Below, in pieces: positions 50,678 to 60,032 of a DNA stretch of 64,000 nt (position 1 is its first letter; each line of letters opens with the position of its first letter). The notes under the pieces are model-generated. The model was not told the origin of the DNA, did no database searches, and saw only the letters and a program-made list of their open reading frames with translations. This stretch comes from Rhizobium sp. Q54 (GTDB lineage: Bacteria; Pseudomonadota; Alphaproteobacteria; Rhizobiales; Aestuariivirgaceae), in NCBI GenBank assembly GCA_945889445.1, contig CAMDBX010000013.1, forward strand, positions 1 through 64,000, given 5' to 3'. The position numbers and the translations under genes are program-made.

Positions 50678-51189
50678 AGAACCGCCCATCTCACTTCGAA
50701 TTCTCCCGCCCGCTGCAGGTTGACCGCGTGCCCAAGCTCGGCTCCACCGAAAAGCTCTCGGCGGAACCGGCGGAATTGCAGGCGCTGGCCAAGCGCTTCA
50801 AGATTCCCGTTCTCCATTCGCTGTCGGCCGAGATCCGGGCCACGCCCTGGCGGGGCGGGGGCATGAAGCTCGAAGGCCACATCACGGCCGACCTGGAGCA
50901 GGTTTCGGTGATCAGCCTCGAAGCTTTCCGGGAAACCGTGTCGGTGCCGCTCGCGCGCTATTTCCTGCCCCATGGCGCGGTGGTGGACAATCAGCAGGAG
51001 GACGACGCCGATCCCATCGACAATGGCTGGATCGACCTGGGCGAGGTGGTGGCCGAGACCCTGGCTCTCGACCTGGACCCCTATCCGCGGAAGCCGGGGG
51101 AGGCCTTTCCGGGACATGTCGAGGATGACGCTGCGGAAGCCAAGGCGCCGTCACCCTTTGCCGTGCTGGCCCCCAAGAAGGGCAGTTGA
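50674..51189 (+). CDS. DUF177 (YceD-like) protein
   Basis: 171 aa. YceD-type protein: N-terminal FSRPLQVDRVP, then AELQALAKRFKIP and the late block WIDLGEVVAETLALDLDPYP, which matches the conserved DUF177 C-terminus. In plants and some bacteria DUF177 proteins are needed for 23S rRNA accumulation. It is usually followed by rpmF and plsX; here rpmF is absent and plsX comes directly. ATG overlaps the preceding stop. Confidence 0.88.
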   Translation: MKNRPSHFEFSRPLQVDRVPKLGSTEKLSAEPAELQALAKRFKIPVLHSLSAEIRATPWRGGGMKLEGHITADLEQVSVISLEAFRETVSVPLARYFLPHGAVVDNQQEDDADPIDNGWIDLGEVVAETLALDLDPYPRKPGEAFPGHVEDDAAEAKAPSPFAVLAPKKGS

Positions 51190-51257
51190 CGTAAGGAAAT
51201 TGCCGGCAACCGTTTTTGGAATGACTTTCGCGAGGCAATCTCCTAAGCCTTCGGATC

Positions 51258-52382
51258 ATGTCCCCGGAGGCTCCGGCCCAAAACAGGGGGCGACACGGGG
51301 CGAGTATCGGCAAGACTTTGACGACAAAGAAACATTTGACCATCGCTCTGGACGCGATGGGTGGCGATACCGGTCCCGAGGTGGTGATTCCCGGGGCGGC
51401 CCTGTGCGCCGAGCGCCATCCCGATATCCGCTTCCTGCTGGTGGGTGACCGCAGCCGCATCGCCCCGCTGGTGGAGCGCTATCCCAAGCTGAAGCAACGG
51501 GCCGAAATCCACCACACCGAGGTCTTCGTGACCATGGACGCAAAGCCCAGCCAAGCGCTGCGCCAGGGCCGCGGCAAGAGCAGCATGTGGCTGGCCATCG
51601 ACGCGGTGCGTACGGGTGCCGCCGATGCCGCAGTATCGGCCGGCAACACGGGCGCGCTGATGGCCATGGCCCGCTTCGTGCTCAAGACCCTTCCCGGCAT
51701 TTCCCGCCCGGCGATCGCCGCCATGTGGCCGACCATGCGCAGCGAGAGCGTCGTGCTCGACGTCGGCGCTACCATCGGCGCGGACGCAGCCCAACTCGTC
51801 GAGTTCGCGGTGATGGGTGAGGCCATGGCGCGCGCCCTGATGGGTGTCGAGAAGCCCACCGTGGGCCTGCTCAACGTCGGCGTCGAGGAGATCAAGGGCC
51901 AGGAGCAGGTGAAGGAGGCAGGTCGCATCCTGCGCGATTCCAAGCTGCCGATCGAATATGCCGGTTTCGTCGAGGGTGATGACATCGGCAAGGGCACGGT
52001 GGACGTGGTCGTCACCGAGGGATTCACCGGCAACATCGCCTTGAAGGCGGCGGAGGGTACGGCAAAGCAGCTTTCCACGTACCTGCGCCTCTGCCTGCAG
52101 CGGACGCTGCTGTCGAGGATCGGCGCTTTCCTGGCGCAGGGCGCCTTCCGGGCGCTGAAGGACCGCATGGACCCGCGCAAGCACAATGGTGGCGTGTTCC
52201 TTGGGCTCAATGGCGTGGTCGTGAAAAGCCATGGCGGCACCGACGCACTGGGTTTCGCAACCGCCATCGACATGGCGCTCCAGATCGTGCGCAACGATCT
52301 CGTAAACAAGATCAAGACTGACGTTGAACTGATGACGGGGCTTCTGAAACATCGCGAAGCCCCAGCGGAAGCCAGCCTATGA
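51258..52382 (+). CDS. plsX: Phosphate acyltransferase PlsX
   Basis: 374 aa from the ATG at 51258. PlsX makes acyl-phosphate from acyl-ACP for phospholipid synthesis. Family start [18 protein letters not shown] is at residue 30; also [17 protein letters not shown] and [16 protein letters not shown]. The first 20-25 residues are extra and TTG at 51318 could be the true start. It ends with an ATGA overlap on fabH. Confidence 0.94.
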   Translation: MSPEAPAQNRGRHGASIGKTLTTKKHLTIALDAMGGDTGPEVVIPGAALCAERHPDIRFLLVGDRSRIAPLVERYPKLKQRAEIHHTEVFVTMDAKPSQALRQGRGKSSMWLAIDAVRTGAADAAVSAGNTGALMAMARFVLKTLPGISRPAIAAMWPTMRSESVVLDVGATIGADAAQLVEFAVMGEAMARALMGVEKPTVGLLNVGVEEIKGQEQVKEAGRILRDSKLPIEYAGFVEGDDIGKGTVDVVVTEGFTGNIALKAAEGTAKQLSTYLRLCLQRTLLSRIGAFLAQGAFRALKDRMDPRKHNGGVFLGLNGVVVKSHGGTDALGFATAIDMALQIVRNDLVNKIKTDVELMTGLLKHREAPAEASL

Positions 52383-53371
52383 ACGACAAGACGAAGACCG
52401 TGATCCGGTCCGTCATCGCCGGATGCGGATCAGCGCTTCCGCAGCGCGTGATGACCAACGCCGACATGAGCAAGATCGTCGATACCAGCGACGAATGGAT
52501 CGTCGAGCGCACCGGAATAAAATCCCGCCACATTGCGGGCGAGGGTGAGACGACGCGCACCCTGGGCACACTTGCGGCGCGCCGTGCGCTCGAACATGCC
52601 GGCGTTTCCGCCGACGAGGTGGACCTCATCATTCTTGCCACCGCGACGCCCGACAATACGTTTCCCGCCACCGCCACGCTGGTGCAATACGATCTCGGCA
52701 TCACACGTGGTGCGGCCTTTGACGTGCAGGCGGTGTGCTCCGGCTTCGTCTATGCGCTGAGCGTTGCGGACGCGATGCTGAAGGCCGGGCAGGGCAAGTG
52801 CGCGCTGGTCATCGGCTCCGAGACCTTCTCGCGCATCCTCGACTGGACCGACCGCGGCACCTGCGTGCTGTTCGGCGATGGCGCCGGCGCAGTGGTGCTG
52901 AAGGCCGAGGAGCATCCGGATTCGCCCGCCAGCCCAGGCATCCTCGTCACCCGCATCCGCTCCGACGGGCGCCACAGCGACAAGCTCTATGTCGATGGCG
53001 GACCCTCCACCACCAGAACCGTGGGACACCTGCGCATGGAGGGCCGCGAGGTTTTCAAGCATGCCGTCACCAACATCGCGACGGTGATGGACGAGGCGAT
53101 GAAGCTGGCCCATGTGACGCCCGACCAGGTCGACTGGTTCGTGCCGCACCAGGCCAACCGCCGCATACTTGAAGGCACCGCCCGCAAGCTGGGCATCCGC
53201 GAGGACCGGATCGTCATGACGCTGGATCGCCACGGCAACACCTCGGCGGCCTCGATCCCGCTCGCTTTCGATGTGGCGGTGAAGGACGGGCGCATCAAGA
53301 AGGGCGAACTCATCCTGTTCGAGGCCATGGGCGGCGGCTTCACCTGGGGCGCGGTTCTGGCCCGCTATTGA
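52379..53371 (+). CDS. fabH: Beta-ketoacyl-ACP synthase III
   Basis: 330 aa. Starts fatty-acid synthesis by condensing acetyl-CoA with malonyl-ACP. Catalytic Cys in [13 protein letters not shown], His in [10 protein letters not shown] and Asn in [11 protein letters not shown]; the C-terminal [10 protein letters not shown] is typical. Coupled to plsX through a 4-nt overlap. Confidence 0.96.
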   Translation: MNDKTKTVIRSVIAGCGSALPQRVMTNADMSKIVDTSDEWIVERTGIKSRHIAGEGETTRTLGTLAARRALEHAGVSADEVDLIILATATPDNTFPATATLVQYDLGITRGAAFDVQAVCSGFVYALSVADAMLKAGQGKCALVIGSETFSRILDWTDRGTCVLFGDGAGAVVLKAEEHPDSPASPGILVTRIRSDGRHSDKLYVDGGPSTTRTVGHLRMEGREVFKHAVTNIATVMDEAMKLAHVTPDQVDWFVPHQANRRILEGTARKLGIREDRIVMTLDRHGNTSAASIPLAFDVAVKDGRIKKGELILFEAMGGGFTWGAVLARY

Positions 53372-53411
53372 AGCTTCAGCCGTAACCCCTTGAGTTACCC
53401 GATTTTTCTTG

Positions 53412-53440
53412 TTGACCGGCGGCGGCCCGCACCGTAGTTT
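53412..53440 (+). promoter_or_regulatory. Possible ihfA promoter
   Basis: TTGACC (53412-53417), 17-nt spacer, TAGTTT (53435-53440), 25 nt before the ihfA ATG. AGGGGGTT just before the ATG is the ribosome binding site. Confidence 0.4.
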
Positions 53441-53464
53441 CTGAATCCTTGCAGGGGGTTCAGA

Positions 53465-53779
53465 ATGGCTGGCAAGACTCTCACTCGCGCTGATCTCAGT
53501 GAAGCTGTCCACCGTCAGATCGGGCTGTCGCGCAGTGAATCGGCCGATCTGGTAAAAAGCATGCTCGACATGATGTCGGAGCATTTGATCGATGGCGAGA
53601 CCGTGAAACTCTCGTCATTTGGCACATTCATGGTGCGTGCCAAGAACGGTCGGGTCGGCCGTAATCCGAAGACCGGCGAGGAAGTGCCGATTACCCCCCG
53701 CCGTGTGCTTGTGTTCCGTCCCAGCCAGGTGATGAAGAACGTCATCAATGGCCTCGAAGGCGGCTCCGAGGAAGAATAG
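53465..53779 (+). CDS. ihfA: Integration host factor subunit alpha
   Basis: 104 aa DNA-bending protein of the HU/IHF family; the heterodimer with IhfB bends DNA sharply. Signatures: [20 protein letters not shown] at the start and the beta-arm [20 protein letters not shown] with the intercalating Pro. A short acidic tail (GGSEEE) ends it. Followed by the merR-type gene after 38 nt. Confidence 0.95.
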   Translation: MAGKTLTRADLSEAVHRQIGLSRSESADLVKSMLDMMSEHLIDGETVKLSSFGTFMVRAKNGRVGRNPKTGEEVPITPRRVLVFRPSQVMKNVINGLEGGSEEE

Positions 53780-53817
53780 GCTTTCGCGGCACGCCGCATC
53801 CTAAGGAGGGATGCCGC

Positions 53818-54351
53818 ATGGTGGAAAAATCTCCCGACGCCTTCCGGACCATCAGCGAGGCGGCAGAGGAACTTGACGTTCCGCAGCATGTGCTGCGCTT
53901 CTGGGAAACCCGCTTTTCGCAGATCAAGCCGATGAAACGCGCCGGCGGGCGCCGTTATTACCGCCCGTCCGACGTCGAATTGCTGAAGGGTATCCGTGGC
54001 CTTCTATACCGGGAAGGCTACACCATCCGCGGCGTGCAAAAGATCCTCAAGGAGGATGGCGCGTCCTATGTGGCGGGCGTGGGCCGCGGCGAAATCGAAC
54101 CCCGGAAACGCGAGGGTGATATGGCGTCGGCGCCGCCGCCTGGCATGTCCAAGCCCGCGCCGCGTGTCGGCAAGGGTGGCAAGGCCGCCCCGACCGCTGA
54201 GGCTGGCGCACCGGTGCAACCTCTTCTGCCCCTGGGCGAGGTGCGGGTGGTCGTCAACCGCCTCTCCGAAAGCCATGCCGACATGCTGCGGGTTGCCCTG
54301 CGTGACCTGGGCGAAGCGCGGCGGATACTGGATCCTTCGCAGAGCCGCTGA
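53818..54351 (+). CDS. MerR-family transcriptional regulator
   Basis: 177 aa. The MerR helix-turn-helix and wing lie at residues 9-75: [40 protein letters not shown] and [20 protein letters not shown]. The C-terminal half is a Pro/Ala-rich linker and short helix with no metal-binding Cys. The ihfA-merR-tRNA-Pro order is common in Hyphomicrobiales. A strong TAAGGAGGG lies 7 nt before the ATG, within a small stem (GCATCC..GGATGC). Confidence 0.9.
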   Translation: MVEKSPDAFRTISEAAEELDVPQHVLRFWETRFSQIKPMKRAGGRRYYRPSDVELLKGIRGLLYREGYTIRGVQKILKEDGASYVAGVGRGEIEPRKREGDMASAPPPGMSKPAPRVGKGGKAAPTAEAGAPVQPLLPLGEVRVVVNRLSESHADMLRVALRDLGEARRILDPSQSR

Positions 54352-54405
54352 GGCGGCGAATAACCCTTTCGCTGCCGCCTGAACAATGCTACAGCGGCGC
54401 CGTGT

Positions 54406-54482
54406 CGGAGCGTAGCGCAGCCCGGTAGCGCACTATTCTGGGGGGATAGGGGTCGCTGGTTCGAATCCAGTCGCTCCGACCA
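54406..54482 (+). tRNA. tRNA-Pro (anticodon GGG)
   Basis: 77 nt. Acceptor CGGAGCG pairs with CGCTCCG; D arm GCGC-AGCCCGGTA-GCGC; anticodon stem CTATT/GATAG around loop CTGGGGG with GGG at 34-36; T arm GCTGG-TTCGAAT-CCAGT; the CCA end is encoded. Reads CCC (and CCU) proline codons. Confidence 0.97.
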
Positions 54483-54488
54483 TTTAAA

Positions 54489-54523
54489 CAAGGACTTGGG
54501 AGAAATCCCCGGTCCTTTTTTAA
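54489..54523 (+). terminator. Terminator after tRNA-Pro
   Basis: AAGGAC...GTCCTT flanks an inner GGGA..TCCC stem and is followed by a T run; it begins a few bases after the CCA end. Confidence 0.8.
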
Positions 54524-54569
54524 TGCCGCGCGGCAGGTTGGATCACGGCCCCCAAATGGCTGGCAGGGC

Positions 54570-55178
54570 TCATGCGGAAAGCAGATCGTCGACCACCTTC
54601 GCCAGTTTTTCGTCGATGATGTGGAGGTACTGGGTCCAGTCGTTGATGTGGTTCAGTTCCGCCGCGCCGTCGGATATGCCGCGAAGCCCAATCAGCGGCA
54701 CGTTGTGGCGCATGCAGGAACGGGCGACGGCGAAGGTTTCCATGTCCACCATGTCGGCGTCGATGTCGGCATAGGCTGCCCCGCTGACGATGTTGGCGCC
54801 GGTGGAGAGGCGCTTGGCAGGCACATGTGAAAGGGGGGCCAGCAATGGCAACTCGGCGGGAATGTCGAGAAACGGGGTGAGGCCCTTGGCAAAGCCGATG
54901 CCCGAGGCATCCATGTCGCGGTAGGCCACGGTGGAGACCTGATAGATGTCCGTCTGGCTGAGCTTGTGGGAACCTGCTGAGCCAAGGCTCACGACAAAAT
55001 CGGGCAAGCGTTCGCTGGCAGAGAGCGCCGCGAGGGCGCCCGATGTCGCCGATGCTGCCTCGACCGGCCCGACACCCGTGAACAGCGGATTGAACCGCCG
55101 CGAGAGTTCACGGCCGTATTCAGCTTCGACCGCCATTACGAATAGATAGCGGTGGCCGTTTGCCTCCAGCAATTGCAT
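54570..55178 (-). CDS. 5'-methylthioadenosine/S-adenosylhomocysteine nucleosidase-like protein
   Basis: 202 aa from the ATG at 55178 (GGAG 6 nt upstream; an ATG at 55190 is the alternative). Nucleoside phosphorylase fold: GVGPVEAASATSGAL, VSLGSAGSHKL, then the catalytic-type DADMVDMETFAVARS and LRGISDGAAEL (the Asp of SDxA). It cleaves adenine from MTA/SAH in methyl-recycling if it acts like the family. It is shorter than E. coli Mtn (232 aa). Confidence 0.85.
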   Translation of the reverse strand: MQLLEANGHRYLFVMAVEAEYGRELSRRFNPLFTGVGPVEAASATSGALAALSASERLPDFVVSLGSAGSHKLSQTDIYQVSTVAYRDMDASGIGFAKGLTPFLDIPAELPLLAPLSHVPAKRLSTGANIVSGAAYADIDADMVDMETFAVARSCMRHNVPLIGLRGISDGAAELNHINDWTQYLHIIDEKLAKVVDDLLSA

Positions 55179-55287
55179 GTCATGCTCCATAAGCCCTGAA
55201 CACCATGGCCGTTACGGCAAGGCTTGGCAATTTGTAGAAGCCGCTGATCCGCAGGCGCATGCCCTGGATGCGCAGGTCAGAAACCCT

Positions 55288-55398
55288 TTAGTTTCCGGTC
55301 AGCATCAGGCCGACGATGACCAGCAACGACAGGCCGAGCGCGGCGGCGATCAGGGCATGGCCGGCAGCGAGGCTTGGTGAATGGTCAGTCTGGCGCAT
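55288..55398 (-). CDS. Very small single-helix membrane protein (tentative)
   Basis: A 36-aa frame on the minus strand, MRQTDHSPSLAAG then a 20-residue hydrophobic helix (ALIAAALGLSLLVIVGLML) and TGN. Composition and the clean helix are typical of small inner-membrane proteins, but the Shine-Dalgarno is weak and chance cannot be excluded. It is too short for usual gene calling. Confidence 0.35.
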   Translation of the reverse strand: MRQTDHSPSLAAGHALIAAALGLSLLVIVGLMLTGN

Positions 55399-55627
55399 GA
55401 AAACGGTTGTAATCTGAATTCATGTGCAGGCCGGAAACGAAGGTGATGTGATTTTCGGATTTCCGGAAAGGAAGCCTTTACCGAGAACCGTTTCGGAAAA
55501 CCATTTCCAATTAACGACTTATGATTACCCTAATTCACTGCAATCGACTTCTGAGGGAAGTTTCAGGATGTTTTCACGTAAGCAAGACGGTAAATTCTTT
55601 CTGAACACGGCAGTGGAAGGAAAGAAC

Positions 55628-55909
55628 ATGCCCGGTGAACGCGATATCCGCCTGATCGGCCTGTTGCGCGCGACGCTGGGCTTCGTGGACGGGCTCCGTG
55701 ACATTGGCGTGGAGGGCGAGATTGCGGTTCGGCTGGACCGGGCAGGGGCGCGGCGGCTTCTGGATGTGGTTGACGCCCGCGGCGGTTATCCCGTGCGGCT
55801 TGCAGGCCTCACCTTCGAGTGGCCGAGGCACGATCCGCTGGAAGCCCTGGCCGCCAACGACAACGATGGCGTGCCGACGCTGGAGGACGAGACGCCAGCC
55901 TCGCGCTGA
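55628..55909 (+). CDS. Small conserved-looking protein of unknown function
   Basis: 93 aa. GGAAGGAAAG stands just before the ATG at 55628; an upstream ATG at 55568 would add a 20-residue, less G+C-rich leader with its own GAGGGAAG. The protein is acidic, soluble, and contains RDIRLIGLLRATLGFVDGLR and a C-terminal part rich in Asp/Glu (LAANDNDGVPTLEDE). No family recognised. Monocistronic, convergent with the DUF2842 gene. Confidence 0.55.
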   Translation: MPGERDIRLIGLLRATLGFVDGLRDIGVEGEIAVRLDRAGARRLLDVVDARGGYPVRLAGLTFEWPRHDPLEALAANDNDGVPTLEDETPASR

Positions 55910-55935
55910 GGCTGGCCGGAGAATGCGACTGGGGA

Positions 55936-56145
55936 TCAGGCCGGGTCGGGTTTCGACATCCATCGGATGATGGCCATGACCACGGGAAGCCAGCCCAGTC
56001 CCGCCACGAGATAGAAGGGGAATTCGAAGGCCATGCCACGCCCGACGACGAGCATGCCGCCCACCGCCATCATCACCAGCGCATAGGCGATGAGGAAGGC
56101 GACGGTTGCGATGGTGCCGATGGCCTTGCGGGTGCGCAGCGTCAT
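55936..56145 (-). CDS. DUF2842 membrane protein
   Basis: 69 aa with two hydrophobic helices: IGTIATVAFLIAYALVMMAV and a second containing YLVAGLGWLPVVMAIIRWM. The Arg-rich start and the ending GLGWLPVVMAII-x-WM match the alphaproteobacterial DUF2842 pattern. Function unknown. Lies head to head with ctaA. Confidence 0.75.
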   Translation of the reverse strand: MTLRTRKAIGTIATVAFLIAYALVMMAVGGMLVVGRGMAFEFPFYLVAGLGWLPVVMAIIRWMSKPDPA

Positions 56146-56243
56146 TGCGGCTGGATAGGGCCGTGCGGCGGCGGGCGCAAGGTCCGGTGGCTGCGGCGCT
56201 TCATCACTTGAACCGCTGGGCGCCGCCGCCGTATTGCGGTCTG

Positions 56244-57290
56244 ATGACTTCTGAAACCTTCAATCACCGGCAAACCACCGCGCTGCCCTATGTGCGCGCC
56301 TGGCTGCTTTTCATGGCGGCACTGATCTTCTGCATGGTCATCGTGGGCGGCGCCACAAGGCTGACCGACAGCGGGCTCTCTATCACGGAGTGGAAGCCCC
56401 TGCTGGGGGCCATTCCGCCGATGACCGAGGCGCATTGGCTGGAGGCCTTCGAGAAATACAAGCAGATCCCCGAATACCAGCAGGTGAACAAGGGGATGAC
56501 GCTGCAGGAGTTCGAGTTCATCTACTGGTGGGAGTGGGGGCACCGCTTCCTTGGGCGGGTGATCGGCCTCGCCTTCTTCCTGCCCTTCGCCTATTTCGCG
56601 GTGACCGGCGCGCTGAACGCCAAGACGGCAGTGCGCTGCGGCGTGCTGTTCGTGCTGGGCGGGCTGCAGGGCGCGCTCGGCTGGTACATGGTGGCCTCGG
56701 GCCTCGTCGACCGGGTGGACGTGAGCCAGTACCGGCTGGCGGCACACCTGACGCTGGCCACCGTGATCTATGGTGCGATCCTGTGGGTGGCTCTCGGCCT
56801 CGGCCGCAGCCGCCATGCACCGGAGACCGGCCCGCAGTGGCTGGCGCTGGCGATTGTTGCGCTGGTGGTGCTGCAGGTGGCGGCGGGCGGCTTCGTGGCC
56901 GGCCTCGACGCGGGCTTCGGCTACAACACCTGGCCGCTGATCGACGGCGCCGTGGTGCCCAAGGGCCTTTTCGCGGCCGAACCGTGGTGGCGCAACATGT
57001 TCGAGAACGCGCTCACCGTGCAGTTCAACCACCGCAACCTCGCTTATCTCATCGCCGTGCTGGTGGCTGTGCAGGCCTATGTGGCGTGGAATAGTGGCAG
57101 CATGATCCTGCTTGCGACCGTTTTCGCGCAGGTGGCGCTCGGCATCTGGACGCTGCTCTGGGCGGTGCCGCTGTGGCTGGGCCTGGCGCACCAGGGTGGC
57201 GCGCTCGTGGTGTTCGCGGCAGCCATCTGGAACCTGCATTGCGCGCTCAAGGGCGAGCGGGTTGCGGTACTGAGGGCGGTGCGGGTTTAG
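56244..57290 (+). CDS. ctaA: Heme A synthase
   Basis: 348 aa Cox15/CtaA with eight helices; it oxidises the methyl group of heme O to the formyl of heme A for cytochrome oxidase. The four heme-ligand His regions are seen: WWEWGHRFLGRVIGL, YRLAAHLTLATV, VQFNHRNLAYLIA and GLAHQGGALVVF. The DSGLSITEWKPLLGAIPP segment is family-typical. ATG 56244 chosen; the frame is open upstream to 56106 without similarity. Confidence 0.95.
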   Translation: MTSETFNHRQTTALPYVRAWLLFMAALIFCMVIVGGATRLTDSGLSITEWKPLLGAIPPMTEAHWLEAFEKYKQIPEYQQVNKGMTLQEFEFIYWWEWGHRFLGRVIGLAFFLPFAYFAVTGALNAKTAVRCGVLFVLGGLQGALGWYMVASGLVDRVDVSQYRLAAHLTLATVIYGAILWVALGLGRSRHAPETGPQWLALAIVALVVLQVAAGGFVAGLDAGFGYNTWPLIDGAVVPKGLFAAEPWWRNMFENALTVQFNHRNLAYLIAVLVAVQAYVAWNSGSMILLATVFAQVALGIWTLLWAVPLWLGLAHQGGALVVFAAAIWNLHCALKGERVAVLRAVRV

Positions 57291-57300
57291 CAGTGGATTT

Positions 57301-57327
57301 CCTCTCCCCCACGAAGTGAGGGAGAGG
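57301..57327. terminator. Hairpin between convergent ctaA and metY
   Basis: CCTCTCCC (57301-57308) pairs with GGGAGAGG (57320-57327). It lies in the 51-bp gap between the converging genes and resembles one hairpin of the dispersed repeats. Confidence 0.55.
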
Positions 57328-57341
57328 AATGAATGCGTGAC

Positions 57342-58619
57342 TTACGAAATCGCCTGGTCGAGATCGGCGATGATGTCCTGAACGTCTTCGAGGCCAATCG
57401 ACAGGCGCACCACGTCAGGCGTGGCACCCGCCAGCTTGAGCTGGTCGGCGTTGAGTTGGCTGTGCGTGGTGGACGCCGGGTGGATGATCAGCGAGCGGGT
57501 GTCGCCGATGTTGGCGAGGTGCGACAGCATCTTCACCGATGACACCGCCTTGACGCCTGCTTCGTAGCCGCCCTTGAGGCCGAAGGTGAACACCGCGCCC
57601 GCACCCTTGGGGCAGTATTTCTGGGCCAGCGCATGGTACTTGTCATCCGGCAGGCTGGCGTAGTTCACCCACGAGACATTGGGATGCGTCTTCAGCCAAT
57701 GGGCCACCTTCAGCGCGTTCTCGCAATGGCGCTGCATGCGAAGCCCCAGCGTTTCCATGCCGGTGAGGATGAGGAAGGCATTGAGCGGCGCGATCGACGG
57801 CCCAAGATCGCGCAGGCCGAGCACGCGCGCGGCGATCGCAAAGGCGATGTTGCCGAAGGTCTCATGCAGCTTGAGGCCATGGTAGGAGCCGTTTGGCTCC
57901 GACAGCAGCGGATAGCGGCCGGACTTCGACCAGTCGAAATTGCCGCCGTCGACGATGACGCCGCCCATGGAGTTGCCATGGCCGCCCATGAATTTGGTGA
58001 GTGAGTGCAGCACGATGTTGGCGCCATGCTCGAACGGCTTGCACAGGTAGGGCGTGGCCAGCGTGTTGTCGACGATCAGCGGGATGCCTGCCGTCTGCGC
58101 GATCTTCGCCACGCCGGCGATGTCCGTCACGCGGCCGCCGGGGTTGGAGATCGATTCGATGAAGATCGCCTTGGTCTTGGGTGAGATGGCCTTTTCGAAA
58201 GAAGAGAGATCATCGCCATCGGCCCATAACACGTGCCAGCCGAAGGACTTGAAGGAGTGGGCGAACTGGTTGATCGAGCCGCCGTAGAGCTGGCGGGCGG
58301 CCACGAACTCGTCACCCGGCTGCATGATGGTATGGAAGGCGAGCAGCTGGGCCGCGTGGCCCGATGCCACCGCGAGCGAGGCCGTGCCGCCCTCGAGCGC
58401 CGTCACCTTGCCTTCGAGCGCTCCCTGGGTGGGGTTCATGATGCGGGTGTAGATGTTGCCGAAGGCGCGCAGCGCAAAAAGGTCGGAGGCGTGCTGCACG
58501 TCGTTGAAGACGTAGGCCGTGGTTTGATAGATCGGCGTGATGCGCGCGCCCGTCGCGGGGTCCGGCGCCTGGCCGGCATGCAGCGCCAGCGTGTCGAAAC
58601 CCGGTGTTCTCTCGGCCAT
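57342..58619 (-). CDS. metY: O-acetylhomoserine aminocarboxypropyltransferase (sulfhydrylase)
   Basis: 425 aa PLP enzyme of the Cys/Met metabolism family; makes homocysteine from O-acetylhomoserine and sulfide. PLP lysine in [16 protein letters not shown], with [20 protein letters not shown] at the start and [20 protein letters not shown]. The length of about 425 and [10 protein letters not shown] favour MetY over MetB/MetC. ATG 58619 has GGGAGACGAAGAC upstream; the longer frame to 58811 lacks similarity. Confidence 0.93.
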   Translation of the reverse strand: MAERTPGFDTLALHAGQAPDPATGARITPIYQTTAYVFNDVQHASDLFALRAFGNIYTRIMNPTQGALEGKVTALEGGTASLAVASGHAAQLLAFHTIMQPGDEFVAARQLYGGSINQFAHSFKSFGWHVLWADGDDLSSFEKAISPKTKAIFIESISNPGGRVTDIAGVAKIAQTAGIPLIVDNTLATPYLCKPFEHGANIVLHSLTKFMGGHGNSMGGVIVDGGNFDWSKSGRYPLLSEPNGSYHGLKLHETFGNIAFAIAARVLGLRDLGPSIAPLNAFLILTGMETLGLRMQRHCENALKVAHWLKTHPNVSWVNYASLPDDKYHALAQKYCPKGAGAVFTFGLKGGYEAGVKAVSSVKMLSHLANIGDTRSLIIHPASTTHSQLNADQLKLAGATPDVVRLSIGLEDVQDIIADLDQAIS

Positions 58620-58718
58620 GTCTTCGTCTCCCGTTTTGTCGTTGGGGCGCGAGACTATCGCGGGAATGAAAGAAGGACAATTGAGGGATTTTGCGGGGGA
58701 GCCGGGCTTGCGGAGAGT

Positions 58719-58842
58719 GGCTCTCATCCGCCCTGTCGGGCACCTTCTCCCATCCTGCGGACGGGAGAAGGGAGTTGTGGCGGTAGAGCCCCTTCTTCTG
58801 TTGCAGAACAATGGGAGAGGGTGGCCGAAGGCCGGATGAGGG
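58719..58842. repeat. Inverted-repeat element between metY and cytochrome b561 gene
   Basis: Outer arms GGCTCTCATCCG and CGGATGAGGGCC enclose inner hairpins such as CTTCTCCC..GGGAGAAG. The family differs from the copies A-C but shares the CTCTCC/GGAGAG theme. No gene is present in this gap. Confidence 0.6.
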
Positions 58843-58855
58843 CCTTCTATCTATT

Positions 58856-59422
58856 TCACCACGGCAGCATGCGGCCGAAGATTCCGTCCTTGTCGATGAA
58901 CTGATGCTTCAGCGCGGCCAGCACGTGCAGGCCGATGAGGATCATCGCGGCATTGCTGCCCAGTTCATGAAGCTCCTTGGCCCACTCCCCGGTGAAGGGC
59001 GGCTGCGGCATGGCGAAGAGGCCGAAGAGCTGGGCCTGGGCCATGGCAGGGACTTCCTCCGAGAAGCCACCGAAAGTGATCCAGCCGGTGAGCGGAATGG
59101 CGATCAGCAGGATGTAGAAAAGGCCGTGCAGTGACTTGGAGGCGACCACCTCATAGCGCTTCATGCTGGCCGGATAAGCGGGTGCGGTGTGTGTGACGCG
59201 CCAGAAGATGCGCAGCAGCGTGAGCAGCAGGATCGACACGCCGAGCGTCACGTGGATCGAGGGCTCAAAGGTCGCGTTTGCCGTATCGCCCGCCTTGGCG
59301 AGAGTCTCGCCGGACTTCATCAGGTCCTCGCCGAAAAACACCATGTAGATCATCAGGACGGCGGTAAGCCAATGGATGATCATGGCGACGCCGTCGTAAC
59401 GAGTCTTGGGGGCAAGGGTCAT
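58856..59422 (-). CDS. Cytochrome b561-family protein
   Basis: 188 aa with four helices. Di-heme b-type cytochrome that likely takes electrons from quinol in the inner membrane. His ligand positions in GVAMIIHWLTAVLMI, SIHVTLGVSILLL, ASKSLHGLFYILLIAI and LIGLHVLAALKHQF. It begins downstream of a separate promoter region; substrate unknown. Confidence 0.9.
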   Translation of the reverse strand: MTLAPKTRYDGVAMIIHWLTAVLMIYMVFFGEDLMKSGETLAKAGDTANATFEPSIHVTLGVSILLLTLLRIFWRVTHTAPAYPASMKRYEVVASKSLHGLFYILLIAIPLTGWITFGGFSEEVPAMAQAQLFGLFAMPQPPFTGEWAKELHELGSNAAMILIGLHVLAALKHQFIDKDGIFGRMLPW

Positions 59423-59495
59423 CGGGAACTCCAGTTTCGGGGTTTGTTTCTGGTCTGCCCTTACGCTGGAGAGGAGCGCCCGGCATTGACCACAA

Positions 59496-60032
59496 TCAAT
59501 AGCCCTTGCGCGGCCCCAACCCGAGGCTTTGCACCTTGCCGCTTTCGTGAAGCGACTGCCTGCGCGAGGAAATGATGCCGGAATCGCCGCCCACCCAGGC
59601 CCATTCGCCGGAGAGCTTGCCGTATTCCATCTTGGGGCAGCGGTTCATGACGACCCGGAGGCCGGCTGCCTCGGCGCGCGCCGCGGCCTCGTCATTGCGG
59701 ACGGAAAGCTGCATCCAGATGACGTTGGGCTTCGGCGATAGCGCCAGCGCCTCATCGGTGATCGGGCCGGCTGCGTCCGAGTTGCGGAAGATGTCCACCA
59801 TGTCGACGGGCTTGGGGATATCCCCAAGCGACGCGTAAACAGTCTGGCCCAGGATCTGCTGTCCGGCGAGGCCGGGGTTGACCGGGATCACCTCATAGCC
59901 CTTGTCGATGAGATACTTCATCACGAAGTAGGACGGGCGCACCTCGTTTGCCGAGGCGCCGACGAGCGCGATGGTCTTCACCGACTGCAGGATGCTTCGG
60001 ATCAGGTCGGGGGCGTAGCTGTCGTGGTTCAC
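59496..60032 (-). CDS. CoA-binding domain protein (YccU-like)
   Basis: 178 aa. Rossmann-type CoA-binding domain: IALVGASANEVRPSYFVMKY near the start, YEVIPVNPGLAGQQILGQTV, and VIWMQLSVRNDEAA with VVMNRCPKMEYG (conserved Cys-Pro). Function is not known. GTG start overlaps the enoyl-CoA hydratase gene's stop by 4 nt, so it is the third gene of an operon. Confidence 0.88.
   Translation of the reverse strand: MNHDSYAPDLIRSILQSVKTIALVGASANEVRPSYFVMKYLIDKGYEVIPVNPGLAGQQILGQTVYASLGDIPKPVDMVDIFRNSDAAGPITDEALALSPKPNVIWMQLSVRNDEAAARAEAAGLRVVMNRCPKMEYGKLSGEWAWVGGDSGIISSRRQSLHESGKVQSLGLGPRKGY

Noticed and set aside
58620-58720. SAM riboswitch upstream of metY
   Set aside because: Considered because SAM-II elements precede met genes in alphaproteobacteria, but the leader shows no convincing SAM-II stem-pseudoknot pattern by eye.
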